A stretch of 64,000 nucleotides of DNA from Sthenelais limicola (lineage: Eukaryota > Annelida > Polychaeta > Phyllodocida > Sigalionidae), in the NCBI GenBank assembly GCA_942159475.1, contig OW804094.1, forward strand, positions 51,394,966 to 51,458,965. Reading direction: 5' to 3'. The notes under the pieces are model-generated. The model did not search any database and was not told the DNA's origin. It was given only the letters and a program-made list of their open reading frames with translations. The number at the start of each line of letters is the position of its first letter. The stretch's first letter is position 1. A program made the position numbers and the translations under genes. Positions 25,201 through 34,682 of the stretch are shown here, one piece after another.

Positions 25201-28200
25201 TCCCCGTGCGTGGGTACATATTCCTTGTTCTATTCCTAGGGCTTATTCTGATAAGTGATATCAAATTAACTGACCATAATATAGAATAAATTGATGTCTT
25301 CAGAATAGGCTATAAAATAAAATCATAAGTCAGGGATTCTTCTCACAATGCAAAAGGAAAGACATGAATATATTGAATTCGTTGAAATCAGGGTATCTTT
25401 TTCGAACATAATCATACAACATTTTCAATGATAGAGCCTAAGAAACTCTTTTGACATTACAAAGCTTTTGATATTACAAACATTTAGCGATTACACAACT
25501 ATTGAATACATAATTAGGCCAGAAATATTTATAAAAACAACTTGTTTTCATGTGTTAAAGCCTTTGGTGCTAGCAAATCCTATGTACCCACCCACGGGGA
25601 CACTGTATTTGTTGCCCTTGACTTCAAAAGAGCATAGCAGAGAGATTTATGAAGATTAGTGTTCCCAAATTATACCATATATCACTGTATACGTAGAGTA
25701 CATGTAAGCAAAAGATAAATGATTTTTGACTAATTCTAAATTTTGAGATATTTTGGGGCTATGTCACAGATTTTATGGAATCGACCACATACCTGCATGG
25801 TTTAACAAACAGGCCTGCATAGTCGCACACACAGGCCTGCATAGTTGCACACACAGGCATGCATGGTTGCACACACATTAGAATGCTAAAGTCATTCTAA
25901 ATGATTCAAAAGTTAAATTAGATAAATCTTAAACGATTTTGTGAGGATGTTACCATAGTAACCAAATGGAAAATTGTGACTACTGAAATTAGTGAAATTG
26001 AAGTTATCTTAGATTTTTGGTTGCCATGGCCAGTTCTGGCCCAATATCAAAACAATATATATTTTTGAGTTTTCCTCAATTTGAGCTTTCACCTGATACC
26101 ACACATGACTGTATCATATCATTTTTTTTAAATCTTTTTTTTCCAGGATCCTCAATCACTGGTATATACCCTAACCTGTTGCCATGGTTACCCCTGTTGG
26201 ACACAGAAAAATTGCATTCATACTACTAATTTCGATCTGTCTGGCAAGAATTGAAAGTATAATCATATGAGGGTGAATGGTTCAGCAGAAAATCTTATGA
26301 TTCATTTCATTCAAAAAATGATGTAATTGATTAAAATCGGTTACCATGGAAACAATTATTGGAGTAAAACATTATTTTTCATTGAGTAATATTAAGGCAT
26401 CCAAGTACTTGAAATCTAGTGGTTTTGTAAGGAGAAATTAGTCCGATTTCCTAAATCCAAAGAAGAAAACTGACCAAAATATGCCCTAAATTGTTACCAT
26501 TCTATTCCTTTTCAATTACCATGGAAATAAACACTAGAATATTAATTAATTGCCATGTTGTATGCTTTTAGATGATACCACATACACTATAGTGTGTTAC
26601 AAGCCAAAATTTCCAAAGATATCCAAACTTTGCCCTAGTTGCCCGAATGGGCAAAAATTGGCCACATGGTTCCAGAAACAATTGTTGCCTACGGGCCCGA
26701 AAGGGTTAAAAAAAACTTTTCTTCACTCTTAACACTCTGATACATAAGGATATCTTATCATGACAAATAAAAAAAAACATACTCAATTAGAAACATTAAA
26801 CCTTCTCCTCTGTAAAATGAACACACAGATATTATCTGAACTTATTTTGTACTATCACTTAGTCATTGAAAATACTAACATGGTTCAATACTAATACAAA
26901 ATATGCGGAAAGTCGCTAGGATGATCTGCGGAATAAAAGATGTTTCAAAAATAATTATTTCCAGTGTGTTCCATTAACCGAGGAGGCAGGCAATGTTTAC
27001 CTTGCCAGACACAAATCTTACAGATTGTGGCACTTCATAAGCAATCTGTGTTGATCCGCCTCCCATGTCTATTATTCCTATGGTTCGCTTTCGTATATGA
27101 GGGGAGGAATTGTGTCCAGGAACATCCACCACTGAGACATCATCTCTTTCTCCTACAGAATTAGAGGAAAAATAAGAATAATCAGTAAAGGCAAGTCATC
27201 AGATACAATGAAGATACTCTTTTATATTAGTTTGAGTCGAACACTACTAGATCAGAGCTACTGGTAGGAGGAGACTCTGGCTGGTTGAGCTGACCATCTG
27301 AAAGAAAGCATTAACTTAATTTTAGTAGCACTGTGTGTTAGGGATGTGGCAGAGATGTCTACGAGGAAATACTTTTAAACTGTATATCTTTCCTTCTACA
27401 TGTCACACATTGATGAAATAAAGACGAGAATGATTCTTATGACGAATAGTTCTGATTGTGATTTAGTTAGGTATATCACAGTTGAACATCTTAAAGAAGG
27501 AGTAGAACACTCGCTGGGCAGGGGCTGGGGCAGGCTTGAAAGGACCTCATGTCAGTTAATACAAATAACTCCTGTTGTGCCAAGAGCGCAAAAGTTTTCT
27601 GGTTTTCGGCTATTTTCTCCCAAAACAATGCACAGACGCACAAACTCGAAAAGTTCATGGTTGGAAATAGTTTCCATTATCTACAATGTGACGCAAATTT
27701 CATCCAAATCGGCCATCATGCAGCAGAGCTACAAAGGCCAAAGCAATACAGGTACCTACAGCTGGATAACCTAACTCATAGCCAAAAACAGAACAGCTCG
27801 GTTCTGCTTCTCCCCACCAAATGTAACGAACACATGAGAAGTAATAAACCAAGAATACCTTCCCAATATATACACAAAGAGGGAAAATCGTATTTATACT
27901 TACGGCCAACAATATGGTCAAATTTTCCCAGCACGTAGTTAATGGCAATCCAGGCAAACACACCCTCTTGTTTCCCCGTAATGACTTCAGCCTGAGTGTC
28001 CACGAACATGAATCTAAAGTCCAGCGGTATATCAACCCTCAAATCGTCCATGATGGCACTCTGAGTGCTAAATAAAGGATTGAAAATGAGAAGAAACATT
28101 TCATATTAATTACAAGAATTATGTTTAATCATAACTAAAGTCAACACTTGGCTTTTACAGAAACTTCCAATGAACAGTAATGTAAGTTTGTTACAATGAT

Positions 28201-30136
28201 ATGAATCACCACTTATTGTTTTCATGGATATAGGAATAGCATCACTGATGTATTATGTCGTACATTACTTTATATGGAAGGCTAAATAGATACCTAGTGG
28301 GTAACATCCTTAGGCCTGCTGTCGCCATCACGTAGAGAGGCGTTTCTGCATGTTTGTCGAGTGGGATATGCTCGGCAGCATATTTGAGGAGAGGTCTCAA
28401 ATAATCGCTGGCTTCTGAAGGACTATCAGCATACGCAGATAAACCTGTACATAAAGCATCATTATATTCATGTTCCACCAAGTTAAATCTTAGAAGTTCC
28501 ATTCCCTCTTCCCGGGGCAATTGAAAATATTGTAGCAATAAAGTGAGGTTTATGCTTCACTGACCAATGAATCACCATTAGGGAGTTCAGGTGAAGGGAC
28601 ATCTGAAACCCAATCAAGTAGAGCAGCATAGAACCAACAAATAGGCCAACAAAAAATAGGCATTTCTAATTCATAGTAGCTGGAAAGTAGGAAGGGAGAG
28701 TGTTATCAAAACCACCTTTCCAGTTCCAGGAAATGAATAATATTTATTTTAAACAAGAGAAATGTTTTTTCTGGATATGGGGAAAGGTAAATTGAAAACA
28801 CACCAAATTTGTATTTGGCCTTTTCCAAACATATGGGCATGTGTACATGAATCTGGTCTGACCATTGGGGACACATGGCATATACTGCCATGGCTTTAAA
28901 TTGAGATAATTACGTTATTGGTTGACAATCAATTAGGATATCCATGGTGGACAAAGTGAATTTACATTTGAACATTATTTAATTGTCTTGGCCGTAAGAT
29001 AATTTTTTTAAAAAAATGAGTCAATCAATTACATTGTTGATGGGCAATTACAGCGACGCCAAAACGGCGGGGCTAGAAGTTCGCTTTGAGCGATTCTATG
29101 GGGTACGTCTCAAAAGTGGCTGGATTCTTACTATAAAAATCTATCAATTTTTCAAAAAAATAAGATTATTTATTTTTCTATCCAGGCTTACATTACAAAT
29201 AAGGCAGTGCAATCATCGTAATAATTTTGTATTTCTCTAACTTTAACTGTTTTAGGGAGTTATTCGTTTTTAACGTTTGAAACTTGAGAAAAACCTACGG
29301 TAATGAAATGAATATATAAGTAGCCATGCTGGACGAGATATGACTTTGAAAGAAGCGCGCCAACAGCCAATACGAAACACCCAAAACGTCATACCCGATA
29401 CATCGTTTCAACGCAAATAGAAACACATCGCTACTTACTGCCCTGATGTCAACATTACTACATAGAAATCGGGAATTAAGTCCACCGTAATAACCATTGT
29501 AAGACATTTTCCTTTCAAATTCGTCTGAAATCGATACATCATTGATGGATAAAAGGGGGGGGGGGGGAGGAGGGGGAAGAGACCAGCGCAGGCAATCAAC
29601 GTATACGTTACACAGTAAAGCATAACAACATTTCTTTAGCGGGTACACTACTGGCCCTACTGATCCTAGCTGTATAGTGATAGTAAATATCTAATCGGTT
29701 CAATGTTTAAAAACATTACAATGCAGACTATCAGCCTAACGCATCGACCCGATAAATAATTACCTGGGGTAATCTTTTTCAGTACTTGAGCGCCGTCCGT
29801 ATCCCTCATATGCTGTATGTTGAGAAGTTCCTTAGGATTTCCATTATGTGGGGGCCAAAAATATACATAAACTCGACTCCCACTGCTTCCACAGTCTATC
29901 ACTACACCATAGCGAAGTTCTGCATTGCTGACATCGGTGGCTATGGCTACAGAGAATTTCTTCCTTGAAGACGGGCGGTATCCATTTTCTATTGAAAGGT
30001 GACTCCTCTGCCATGATGTCCGCATTTCCACTACTGTAATGGCAATCACTAGTAGGGCAGCGAGGAGGAGGAGAAGAGAGAGACAAATTTTGACTTTTCC
30101 ATTCTGACCTATCTGACGCCTAAGTTCAGTAGGCAT
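13246..30136 (-). CDS. ENTPD4: Ectonucleoside triphosphate diphosphohydrolase, ENTPD4/7 type (nine exons)
   Basis: Apyrase of the GDA1/CD39 family; the ENTPD4/7 branch hydrolyses nucleoside di- and triphosphates (UDP for ENTPD4) in the lumen of Golgi, lysosome or other endomembranes. Exons: 30136-29764, 28444-28294, 28067-27904, 27152-27001, 15702-15512, 15160-14839, 14628-14546, 14431-14270 and 13486-13246. They join in frame to 612 aa, close to human ENTPD4. Seen in order: N-terminal membrane segment, ACR1 (DCGSSGSR), ACR2 (ATAGLRML), ACR3 (GKQEGVFAWIAINYVLG with the catalytic Glu), ACR4 (IIDMGGGSTQIAYE), ACR5 (NSEFYGFSEFYY), and a C-terminal membrane segment IIIVCILVVVAAIFIYL. The upstream in-frame ATG at 30283 would add 49 residues. 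I prefer 30136 on length. ENTPD4 versus ENTPD7 is not resolved. Confidence 0.94.
13841..14330. repeat. Tandem duplication containing part of an apyrase exon
   Basis: The segment 14217-14330 includes the last ~60 nt of apyrase exon 14431-14270 and its donor. It is repeated at 13841-13930 plus 14187-14210. The first copy is split by the element at 13931-14186. The duplicate holds a near-identical donor site but no complete exon, so it should not be coding. Confidence 0.85.
13931..14186. mobile_element. MITE with 40-bp terminal inverted repeats
   Basis: Inverted repeats 13931-13970 and 14147-14186 match at 39 of 40 positions and begin ATAGCGGAACTCCACTATAG. TA flanks both ends, consistent with a TA target duplication of the Tc1/mariner type. 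The interior has no open frame but contains two further short inverted repeats, around AATATCTAA and GTTGGCAACA. It interrupts one copy of the partial apyrase exon duplication. Confidence 0.85.
16782..16801 (+). repeat. 20-bp subterminal motif, left copy 1
   Basis: TGTCCCCGTGGGTGGGTACA. About 20 bp of upstream context (around GATGGGGTA) is shared with copy 2. Confidence 0.85.
16964..16983 (+). repeat. 20-bp subterminal motif, left copy 2
   Basis: Identical to the copy at 16782-16801. Confidence 0.85.
17127..17165 (+). repeat. 20-bp subterminal motif, left copies 3 and 4 in tandem
   Basis: One full 20-bp copy at 17127-17146, followed directly by a 19-bp copy at 17147-17165. They lie just upstream of the presumed noncoding first exon of the transposase-like gene, so they may act in its promoter as well as in transposase binding. 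Confidence 0.85.
17166..17276 (+). promoter_or_regulatory. Presumed promoter and noncoding exon 1 of the transposase-like gene
   Basis: A CG-rich stretch, containing a cyclic-AMP-response-like CACGTCATCGACGTCG, ends in a strong donor (TTG followed by GTAAGT) at 17276/17277. The next acceptor is at 18325/18326. The transcription start is not visible. Confidence 0.4.
17866..17940 (-). pseudogene. tRNA-derived sequence (tRNA pseudogene or SINE head)
   Basis: On the minus strand an A box (TAGTGTAGTGG, 17930-17920) and a B box (GGTTCAATTCC, 17887-17877) are correctly spaced. A run of eight T (17862-17855), a pol III terminator, follows directly. The acceptor stem does not pair and the anticodon stem is poor, so it is not a functional tRNA. 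Resemblance is to Glu/Val-type tRNAs. Confidence 0.6.
18331..24112 (+). CDS. Spliced transposase-like protein of the intron element, 751 aa
   Basis: Exons 18331-18447, 20034-20145, 20282-20465 and 22270-24112 join in frame to 751 aa, with good donors and acceptors throughout. A noncoding exon probably ends at 17276. The N-terminus (about residues 1-80) is highly basic and Arg/Lys/Glu-rich, as in DNA-binding regions. A coiled-coil-like stretch follows near residues 150-180. A conserved block looks like an RNase-H-fold transposase: MDFAENW (Asp about 475), MTDSPTSQYRN (Asp about 559), FEAGHGKGPCDGVGG (Glu about 592, Asp about 601). The tail is Ser/acidic. I recall similar proteins annotated as uncharacterised in many aquatic invertebrates. 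The catalytic assignment is inference. No internal stop or frameshift is seen, so the copy may be recent or selected. Confidence 0.8.
24417..24865 (+). repeat. AT-rich minisatellite, about five units of 80-115 bp
   Basis: Each unit contains TATATATCGGTAGAA, AAATCGATCCTATTCTCAT and CACATAGGGTGATGAAGGAA with small changes. It follows the stop codon of the transposase-like gene, within its presumed 3' UTR or downstream spacer. A candidate AATAAA follows at 24920-24925. Confidence 0.8.
25175..25218. repeat. 44-bp perfect palindrome made of two 20-bp motifs
   Basis: Two inverted copies of the subterminal motif, with one base changed (GTGCGTGGG), flank a 4-bp centre. The right half of each copy mirrors the left exactly. 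Confidence 0.9.
25583..25602 (-). repeat. 20-bp subterminal motif, right outer copy
   Basis: Exact reverse complement of the left-end motif, 158 bp inside the right terminal repeat. Its orientation mirrors the left copies. Confidence 0.85.
25792..25877. repeat. Short tandem repeat, about 25-bp unit, three copies
   Basis: Units resemble CACACACAGGCCTGCATAGT, directly outside the right end of the 9.4-kb element. Confidence 0.75.
25949..26528. promoter_or_regulatory. Cluster of RFX X-box-like palindromes
   Basis: Five sites with the core RCCATRG in X-box-like frames: GTTACCATAGTAAC (25949-25962), GTTGCCATGGCCAG (26030), GTTGCCATGGTTAC (26178), GTTACCATGGAAAC (26340) and ATTACCATGGAAAT (26515). 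They lie in the apyrase intron. RFX binding is inferred from the family consensus. The motifs could instead be remnants of a repeat. Confidence 0.4.
29692..29757 (+). repeat. Dispersed repeat family B, copy 1
   Basis: About 65 bp, including ATTACAATGCAGAC and CCCGATAAATAA, is repeated in the same orientation at 48633-48696. It begins only a few bases from the donor of apyrase exon 1. Confidence 0.7.
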
Positions 30137-31002
30137 AAAGCCAGGGCATCTTGGTGTAATCCTGAAAGAATCAATAAGTTCATTTTCACAAACGGTCGAT
30201 ATGCGGTTTGATGTATTATCTGACCTGTATGATGAACAAGAAGTAACTGTTTTCCTTTTAACCAAAGTCTGAGTGAAAAGCATTTCGAGGAAAAGACCAG
30301 TAGCTGATTAACAAATCAAACAGAGAATTGTTTTTCCTTTCAAATGTGAATCCAAATAGTCATAAGCATTGAACTCTGCAGTTGTCCTTCCATTATTCAA
30401 ATAGTCATAACAGCAAGGAACATGAGTCACCGAATAAGATGAATGAAATAAATCCTAAAATGAAACGTGTCTCCCCTGTTAAAATACATATGCTTATGAA
30501 TATGAATGTCAGTATTTTAACTATTTATGAGCAGTTGGATGTATACGGGCGCCCACATATTTACTGGCACTGGTTTCACTACAGCTTGCCAAACAATATA
30601 GGAGAATAGGTCTTCAGAACAATTTTAATCAAGCATCTACCTTTCTTCCTAGACTAAACATTGCTTCTATACAGTCATGAAATAGAGAACTTTTCTAGTA
30701 GTACTAGAACTTGGTAGAAGTACGTAGGCTAGTTGCCATACCAAAAATGTAACCAAATGGATGATACTGTACTGTACTTAAATTATGTAGAGTAGTAGAA
30801 GTGCGTGAGATTAGCAAGTTGGAGTGTGCCAAAATAGATCAGACATAGAATTCTTTGCATCAAAATGAAATGGCGAGACACTGGGGCTAAGCCATTCAGT
30901 ATTGGGACTGATGCGGATACTGTCGCGCTTAGCCCGAGTGCCAGTAGAATGAAACAAGAAAGTAGCTTGCATTAGATTAGTTTATTAGTTTAATTAGATT
31001 TC

Positions 31003-31160
31003 AGTCGTAAGTCGATTATTTTATTGAGTGCCTCCTGGCAAAAGGATGCAGTACTGGATTTATTTAGTTGTCCTTCCATTATTCAACAAGTTAAATTCAG
31101 GAAATATAGTCGTACTTCTATTATTCAACCAGTATAATTCAGCAATTCTATCACCATTTC
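31003..31160 (+). repeat. Dispersed repeat family C, copy 1
   Basis: Aligns with the reverse complement of about 43240-43383, including TCGTAAGT, GATTATTT, ATTGAGTG and GTGCCTCCTGG. A 21-bp piece (AGTTGTCCTTCCATTATTCA) also occurs at about 30377-30397. Confidence 0.6.
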
Positions 31161-31315
31161 ACCCTGTGACACATCACATATGGTGTTTATCATACGTTTA
31201 TGGCATCCGGGACGACGGCCCTGCAGTTGCACCAATGTGGTGGGTCAGGACTCAAGAAAATGGCTCATGGGTTTCAATTTTGACGCTTTCCTGATATTAG
31301 TAACTAGCAAAGTAC

Positions 31316-31595
31316 CCGTCCGGACGGTCACCTCTCTCCCCACACTTCCCCCTCGCCCTCTTCCCCCCCCCCCCCTCTTCTTTTGTCTTTCATACCTGTT
31401 TTTCTCCCCCAACCCCATCTCTGATTCCCCCCTCTCCCTCCCCTCTTCCTCATACTCCCCCTCCCCGCTTTCTCCCCTTCCCCTCTTCTTTCCCTCCCCC
31501 TCTTCTTTCCCTCCCCCTCTCCTATTCCCCCACCCTCTCCCTTTTCTTTACTCTCCCCCTCCTACACCCTCTCCCTCCCCTCTACTTCCCTCTTG
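31316..31595 (+). repeat. Pyrimidine-rich tract
   Basis: About 280 nt almost entirely C and T. The proline/serine-rich open frame across it is compositional, not a gene. Confidence 0.85.
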
Positions 31596-31599
31596 TGGT

Positions 31600-32240
31600 A
31601 TACTTGGACCGTGGTATGGTCGGACCATGGGGTTAGTGGACTCGGACCACTGGGTTAGTGGACCTCAACCACTGGGTTAGTGGACTCAGACCGGGCATAG
31701 GTTTAGGCGGAACATATATGATAGGTATATAGTCATTTGAAGTAATTCTTTTATTAGTCAGTTTTACTACAGACACTCAACTACTACCTTTACTGACTTA
31801 GGAAACCAATTTTATCACTATCCACTATCCACATGAGTCTGTCCACTAACACCTGCCTGTGGCGGCCATACTAGCAGGAATACCCGATAGCTATCCCATC
31901 ATGCATTGCGGCAAAATGGCCACCACACTAGGCGCACCCGTGTTTAAAAATAGATAGCTAATCAGAATATCCGTGGCATGTGACGTCACGCTACTACAGC
32001 CGGGTGCTGGTGTATGGACTCTCAGGCGGAGCGAGGGTCCAGGTTCGTGGACTACCAATTTTAGGGTTAGGTTTGGGGTTAGTTTTCATATGGTATGGTT
32101 TGGTCTGAGTCCACCAACCCAGTGGTCTGAGTCCACTAACCCCCTGGTCTGAGTCCACTAACCCTCTGGTCTGAGTCCACTAACCCCCTGGTCCGACTCC
32201 ACTAACCCGCCCAGTCCGACATCAGAGTGGTCCGTCTTCT
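31600..32240. mobile_element. Element bounded by inverted arrays of GGTTAGTGGACT-type repeats
   Basis: The left end (31600-31690) has three or four units like GGTTAGTGGACTCGGACCA. The right end (about 32105-32235) has five or six in inverse orientation, like TGGTCTGAGTCCACTAACCC. The interior is non-coding. This layout suggests a non-autonomous DNA transposon with subterminal repeats. No clear target duplication was found. Confidence 0.6.
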
Positions 32241-32501
32241 CCAGGAGGCATGCGGACAACACAGTTTGATGAAATCAATGCAAATTAAGTTGTAATAAGG
32301 TAAGAATCATGGAATAAAAGCAAGAATAGCACAGTATCGCGTCTTCGGTGGCCTATATTCACCTTGTATGGTGACGAATAATGTTCATGATTGTCCAGAA
32401 AGTAACCGCACAAGGTATTTATTTGTAGGAAGTAAATTGGTTATATTTCACCAGATCTGAACGCTTTTAGATTGTTTTTATATTTAAAAATAAAGGATCG
32501 T

Positions 32502-32526
32502 CCCCCCCCCGCCCCCCCCCCCCCCC
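32502..32526. repeat. poly-C run with one G
   Basis: A run of about 25 C interrupted by one G. Confidence 0.85.
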
Positions 32527-32729
32527 ACTCTGTATATCACTCCTACCTACAATATCCATTTGATTTAGTGTTAAATACCGTTAACGTACACACCACAACG
32601 TGCTGTGTACGTCAACGCAGAGAGCTATAATATGTACATGTGTACAGCCAGCGGGAGTGTGTATGCAGGGGCGCTTGCGGCGGTATTGGGAGACACCATT
32701 TTCGGCGCTTGTTGATATATTTCGCGGCA

Positions 32730-32769
32730 ATGGCCGTCGATTCGAATCTTATCACAGGCCTTGCTGGTG
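32730..32769 (+). CDS. Possible first coding exon of an unknown transcript
   Basis: An ATG in good context opens MAVDSNLITGLAG and runs into a possible donor (GTAAAT) at 32770, downstream of CG-rich sequence. If spliced to the acceptor at 35570 it would stop before the pallidin ATG, so it could be only a uORF of that gene. No family recognised. Confidence 0.15.
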
Positions 32770-33220
32770 GTAAATGGGCTTATATCTTCTTTTCTAGACA
32801 ATATTGTTCCAGTAATCACTAGCTAATATCGTTGCTTACTAATATACGGTAGGAGTGAGCACTGAGAATAAGCTCAATAAGCATGTATTTGGTAGGCAGA
32901 GAGAGCTATAAATGTTGTTCTAGGTATATAGGCGTTTAACCGTGATAACGGGTTCGACTGCTCTTTTTCTTCGGATTCTGCCGTTGGCAAGCTTCTTACA
33001 GAAGCGGTAGTCGTGGGGAGTCAAGTTCTTATAATCCAGACCTCTTCCCCCAATCCCTTTTTCTTTTCCTACCCCTATTGCTACTGCTTGGCATTTCTGT
33101 ATTCCTGTATCTCTGTGTCTATTTTGCCTTGCCTTATATTGCCTTGGTCTTGAGCAGTCTGAATCTGTCTCACATTGCCTTATAATTGTACCGCATGGTA
33201 CCGTAGCTTAGGCCTACGTA

Positions 33221-34682
33221 ATAGGGGTGTTCCACAAGTCGGAATAAGCCTTACGTCCCAATCGGTTTTATTAGGAGACCAAGCACATCAGTTTCCATAG
33301 GTTTTCATAGGTTTCTCACGCAAATATATGTTATTCCGACCGATTGGAACCTACACATCAACTGCTCGGCTCGGAATGAAATGCAACGTCGGCTTTAAAA
33401 ACAAAATATACATCGGAACCATTCCTTTTCATTCCGATGTCGCTCATAACTTGTCATAACTGCTCGGAATATCTGTACGGCTCCATCGGTGCCCCGTCGG
33501 TTTTTGAAAAAAACTATCAAAACCGATGAAAATCAAACCGGTCGGATCATTGTTTTTAGCCCTTCGGTTCGCTTGGTTCACCTAAAATATTCCAACGGTG
33601 ATATTCCGTTCCGATGAGGCCGAACCGAACAGATTGCTATGTGAACAACAGGTCGGAATTATGGATCTTTTTTTTGGAAAACCGATTGGGACGTAAGGCT
33701 TAATGGGCCGGTTCCACAGGTCGGAATAACCTTACGTCCAAATCGGTTTTAATAAGAAACCAAGCACATCGGTTTTCATAGGTTTCCATAGGTTTGTCAC
33801 TATTCCTACCGATCCGAACCTACACATTTTGGTCTGTTCAACTGCTCGGATGGGAATGAAATGTTGGTTCTTGAAAAAAACGATCGAAACCGATGAGAAT
33901 TGAACCGGTCGGATAATAGGGGTGTTCCACAGGTCGGAATAAGCCTTACGTCCCAATCGGTTTTCCAAAAAACCGATCATTAATTCCGACCTATTGTTCA
34001 CATAGCAGTCGGTTCGGTTCGGCTCCATATCACCGTCGGAATATTTTAGGCAAACCGAACGAACCGAAGGGCTAAAAACGATAATCCGACCTGTTTGATT
34101 TTCATCGGTTTCTGGTCGGTTTTTGATGGAACCGATGGAACCGAATGGAACCGAACAGACGTTCCGACCAGTTGTGCTTACCATCGGAATGAATAGGACT
34201 GTTTCGGTCTGGAATTGATGTAATAAATCTATTTTATTCCGAGCCGATGAGAACCGACCAGTTGCACACACCCTTGGTTCGGTTCCGTTCGGTTTGGTTG
34301 GAACAACAACCTGTGCGCACAAAACCGATGCAAACCGTGAAAAACCGTAGCATTGTTTCGTTGGTAAAACCGATTGGGACATAAGTGTATTCCGACCTGT
34401 GGAACACGCCTATTATAGTTTTTAGCCCTTCGGTTCGCTCGGTTCGCCTAAAATATTCCGACGGTGCTATTCCGTTCCGATGGAGCCAAATGGGACCGAT
34501 GCCATGTCACCAACAGGTCGGAATTTATAATGATCGGTCTTTAGAATAGAACCAAACCGAACCGACAGCTATATCACCAACAGGTCGGAATTAATGATCG
34601 GTTTTTGGAAAACTGATTGGGACGTAAGGCTTATTCCGACCTGTGGAACACCCCCATATTCCGACCTGTGGAACACCCCTAT
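33221..34682. mobile_element. Nested palindromic non-autonomous elements (outer compound)
   Basis: The ends begin ATAGGGGTGTTCCACA and end in its complement, with TA on both sides. The interior consists of several partial copies of one family in both orientations, recognisable by CCTTACGTCCCAATCGGTTTT. One copy spans about 33221-33699. A second starts near 33700 and is interrupted at 33914. Frames here encode nothing recognisable. Confidence 0.75.
33916..34413. mobile_element. Inner copy inserted into a sister element
   Basis: A 498-bp copy with near-full-length inverted arms, starting ATAGGGGTGTTCCAC and ending in its complement with one change. TA flanks both sides. The sequence on either side joins into the uninterrupted version seen at about 33536-33580, so insertion into a pre-existing copy is direct. 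Confidence 0.8.

Larger units (their letters stand above)
16411..25786 (+). mobile_element. 9.4-kb DNA-transposon-like element inside an apyrase intron
   Basis: Terminal inverted repeats 16411-16437 and 25760-25786 match at 26 of 27 positions, starting GGTCGATTCCAYAAAATCTG. ACAT directly flanks both ends (16407-16410 and 25787-25790), a 4-bp target-site duplication. Inside lie a five-exon transposase-like gene, copies of the 20-bp motif TGTCCCCGTGGGTGGGTACA near both ends, a tRNA-like sequence and an AT-rich minisatellite. The element lies in the opposite orientation to the apyrase gene. A 4-bp duplication is known for Sola, Chapaev, Ginger and some Academ elements. Assignment to Sola is my guess only. 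Confidence 0.8.

Noticed and set aside
16782..25602. CRISPR-like array of 20-bp repeats
   Set aside because: Only seven copies in mixed orientations at irregular spacing, in a eukaryotic transposon; not a CRISPR array.
27400..27938. Overlapping plus-strand frames of 124 and 129 aa
   Set aside because: They overlap apyrase exon and intron sequence in antisense and have no similarity.
31180..31680. 166-aa proline/serine-rich open frame
   Set aside because: It is a direct product of the C/T tract and the repeat array.
33732..34382. 216-aa minus-strand open frame
   Set aside because: It lies entirely in nested palindromic elements, with no family similarity.
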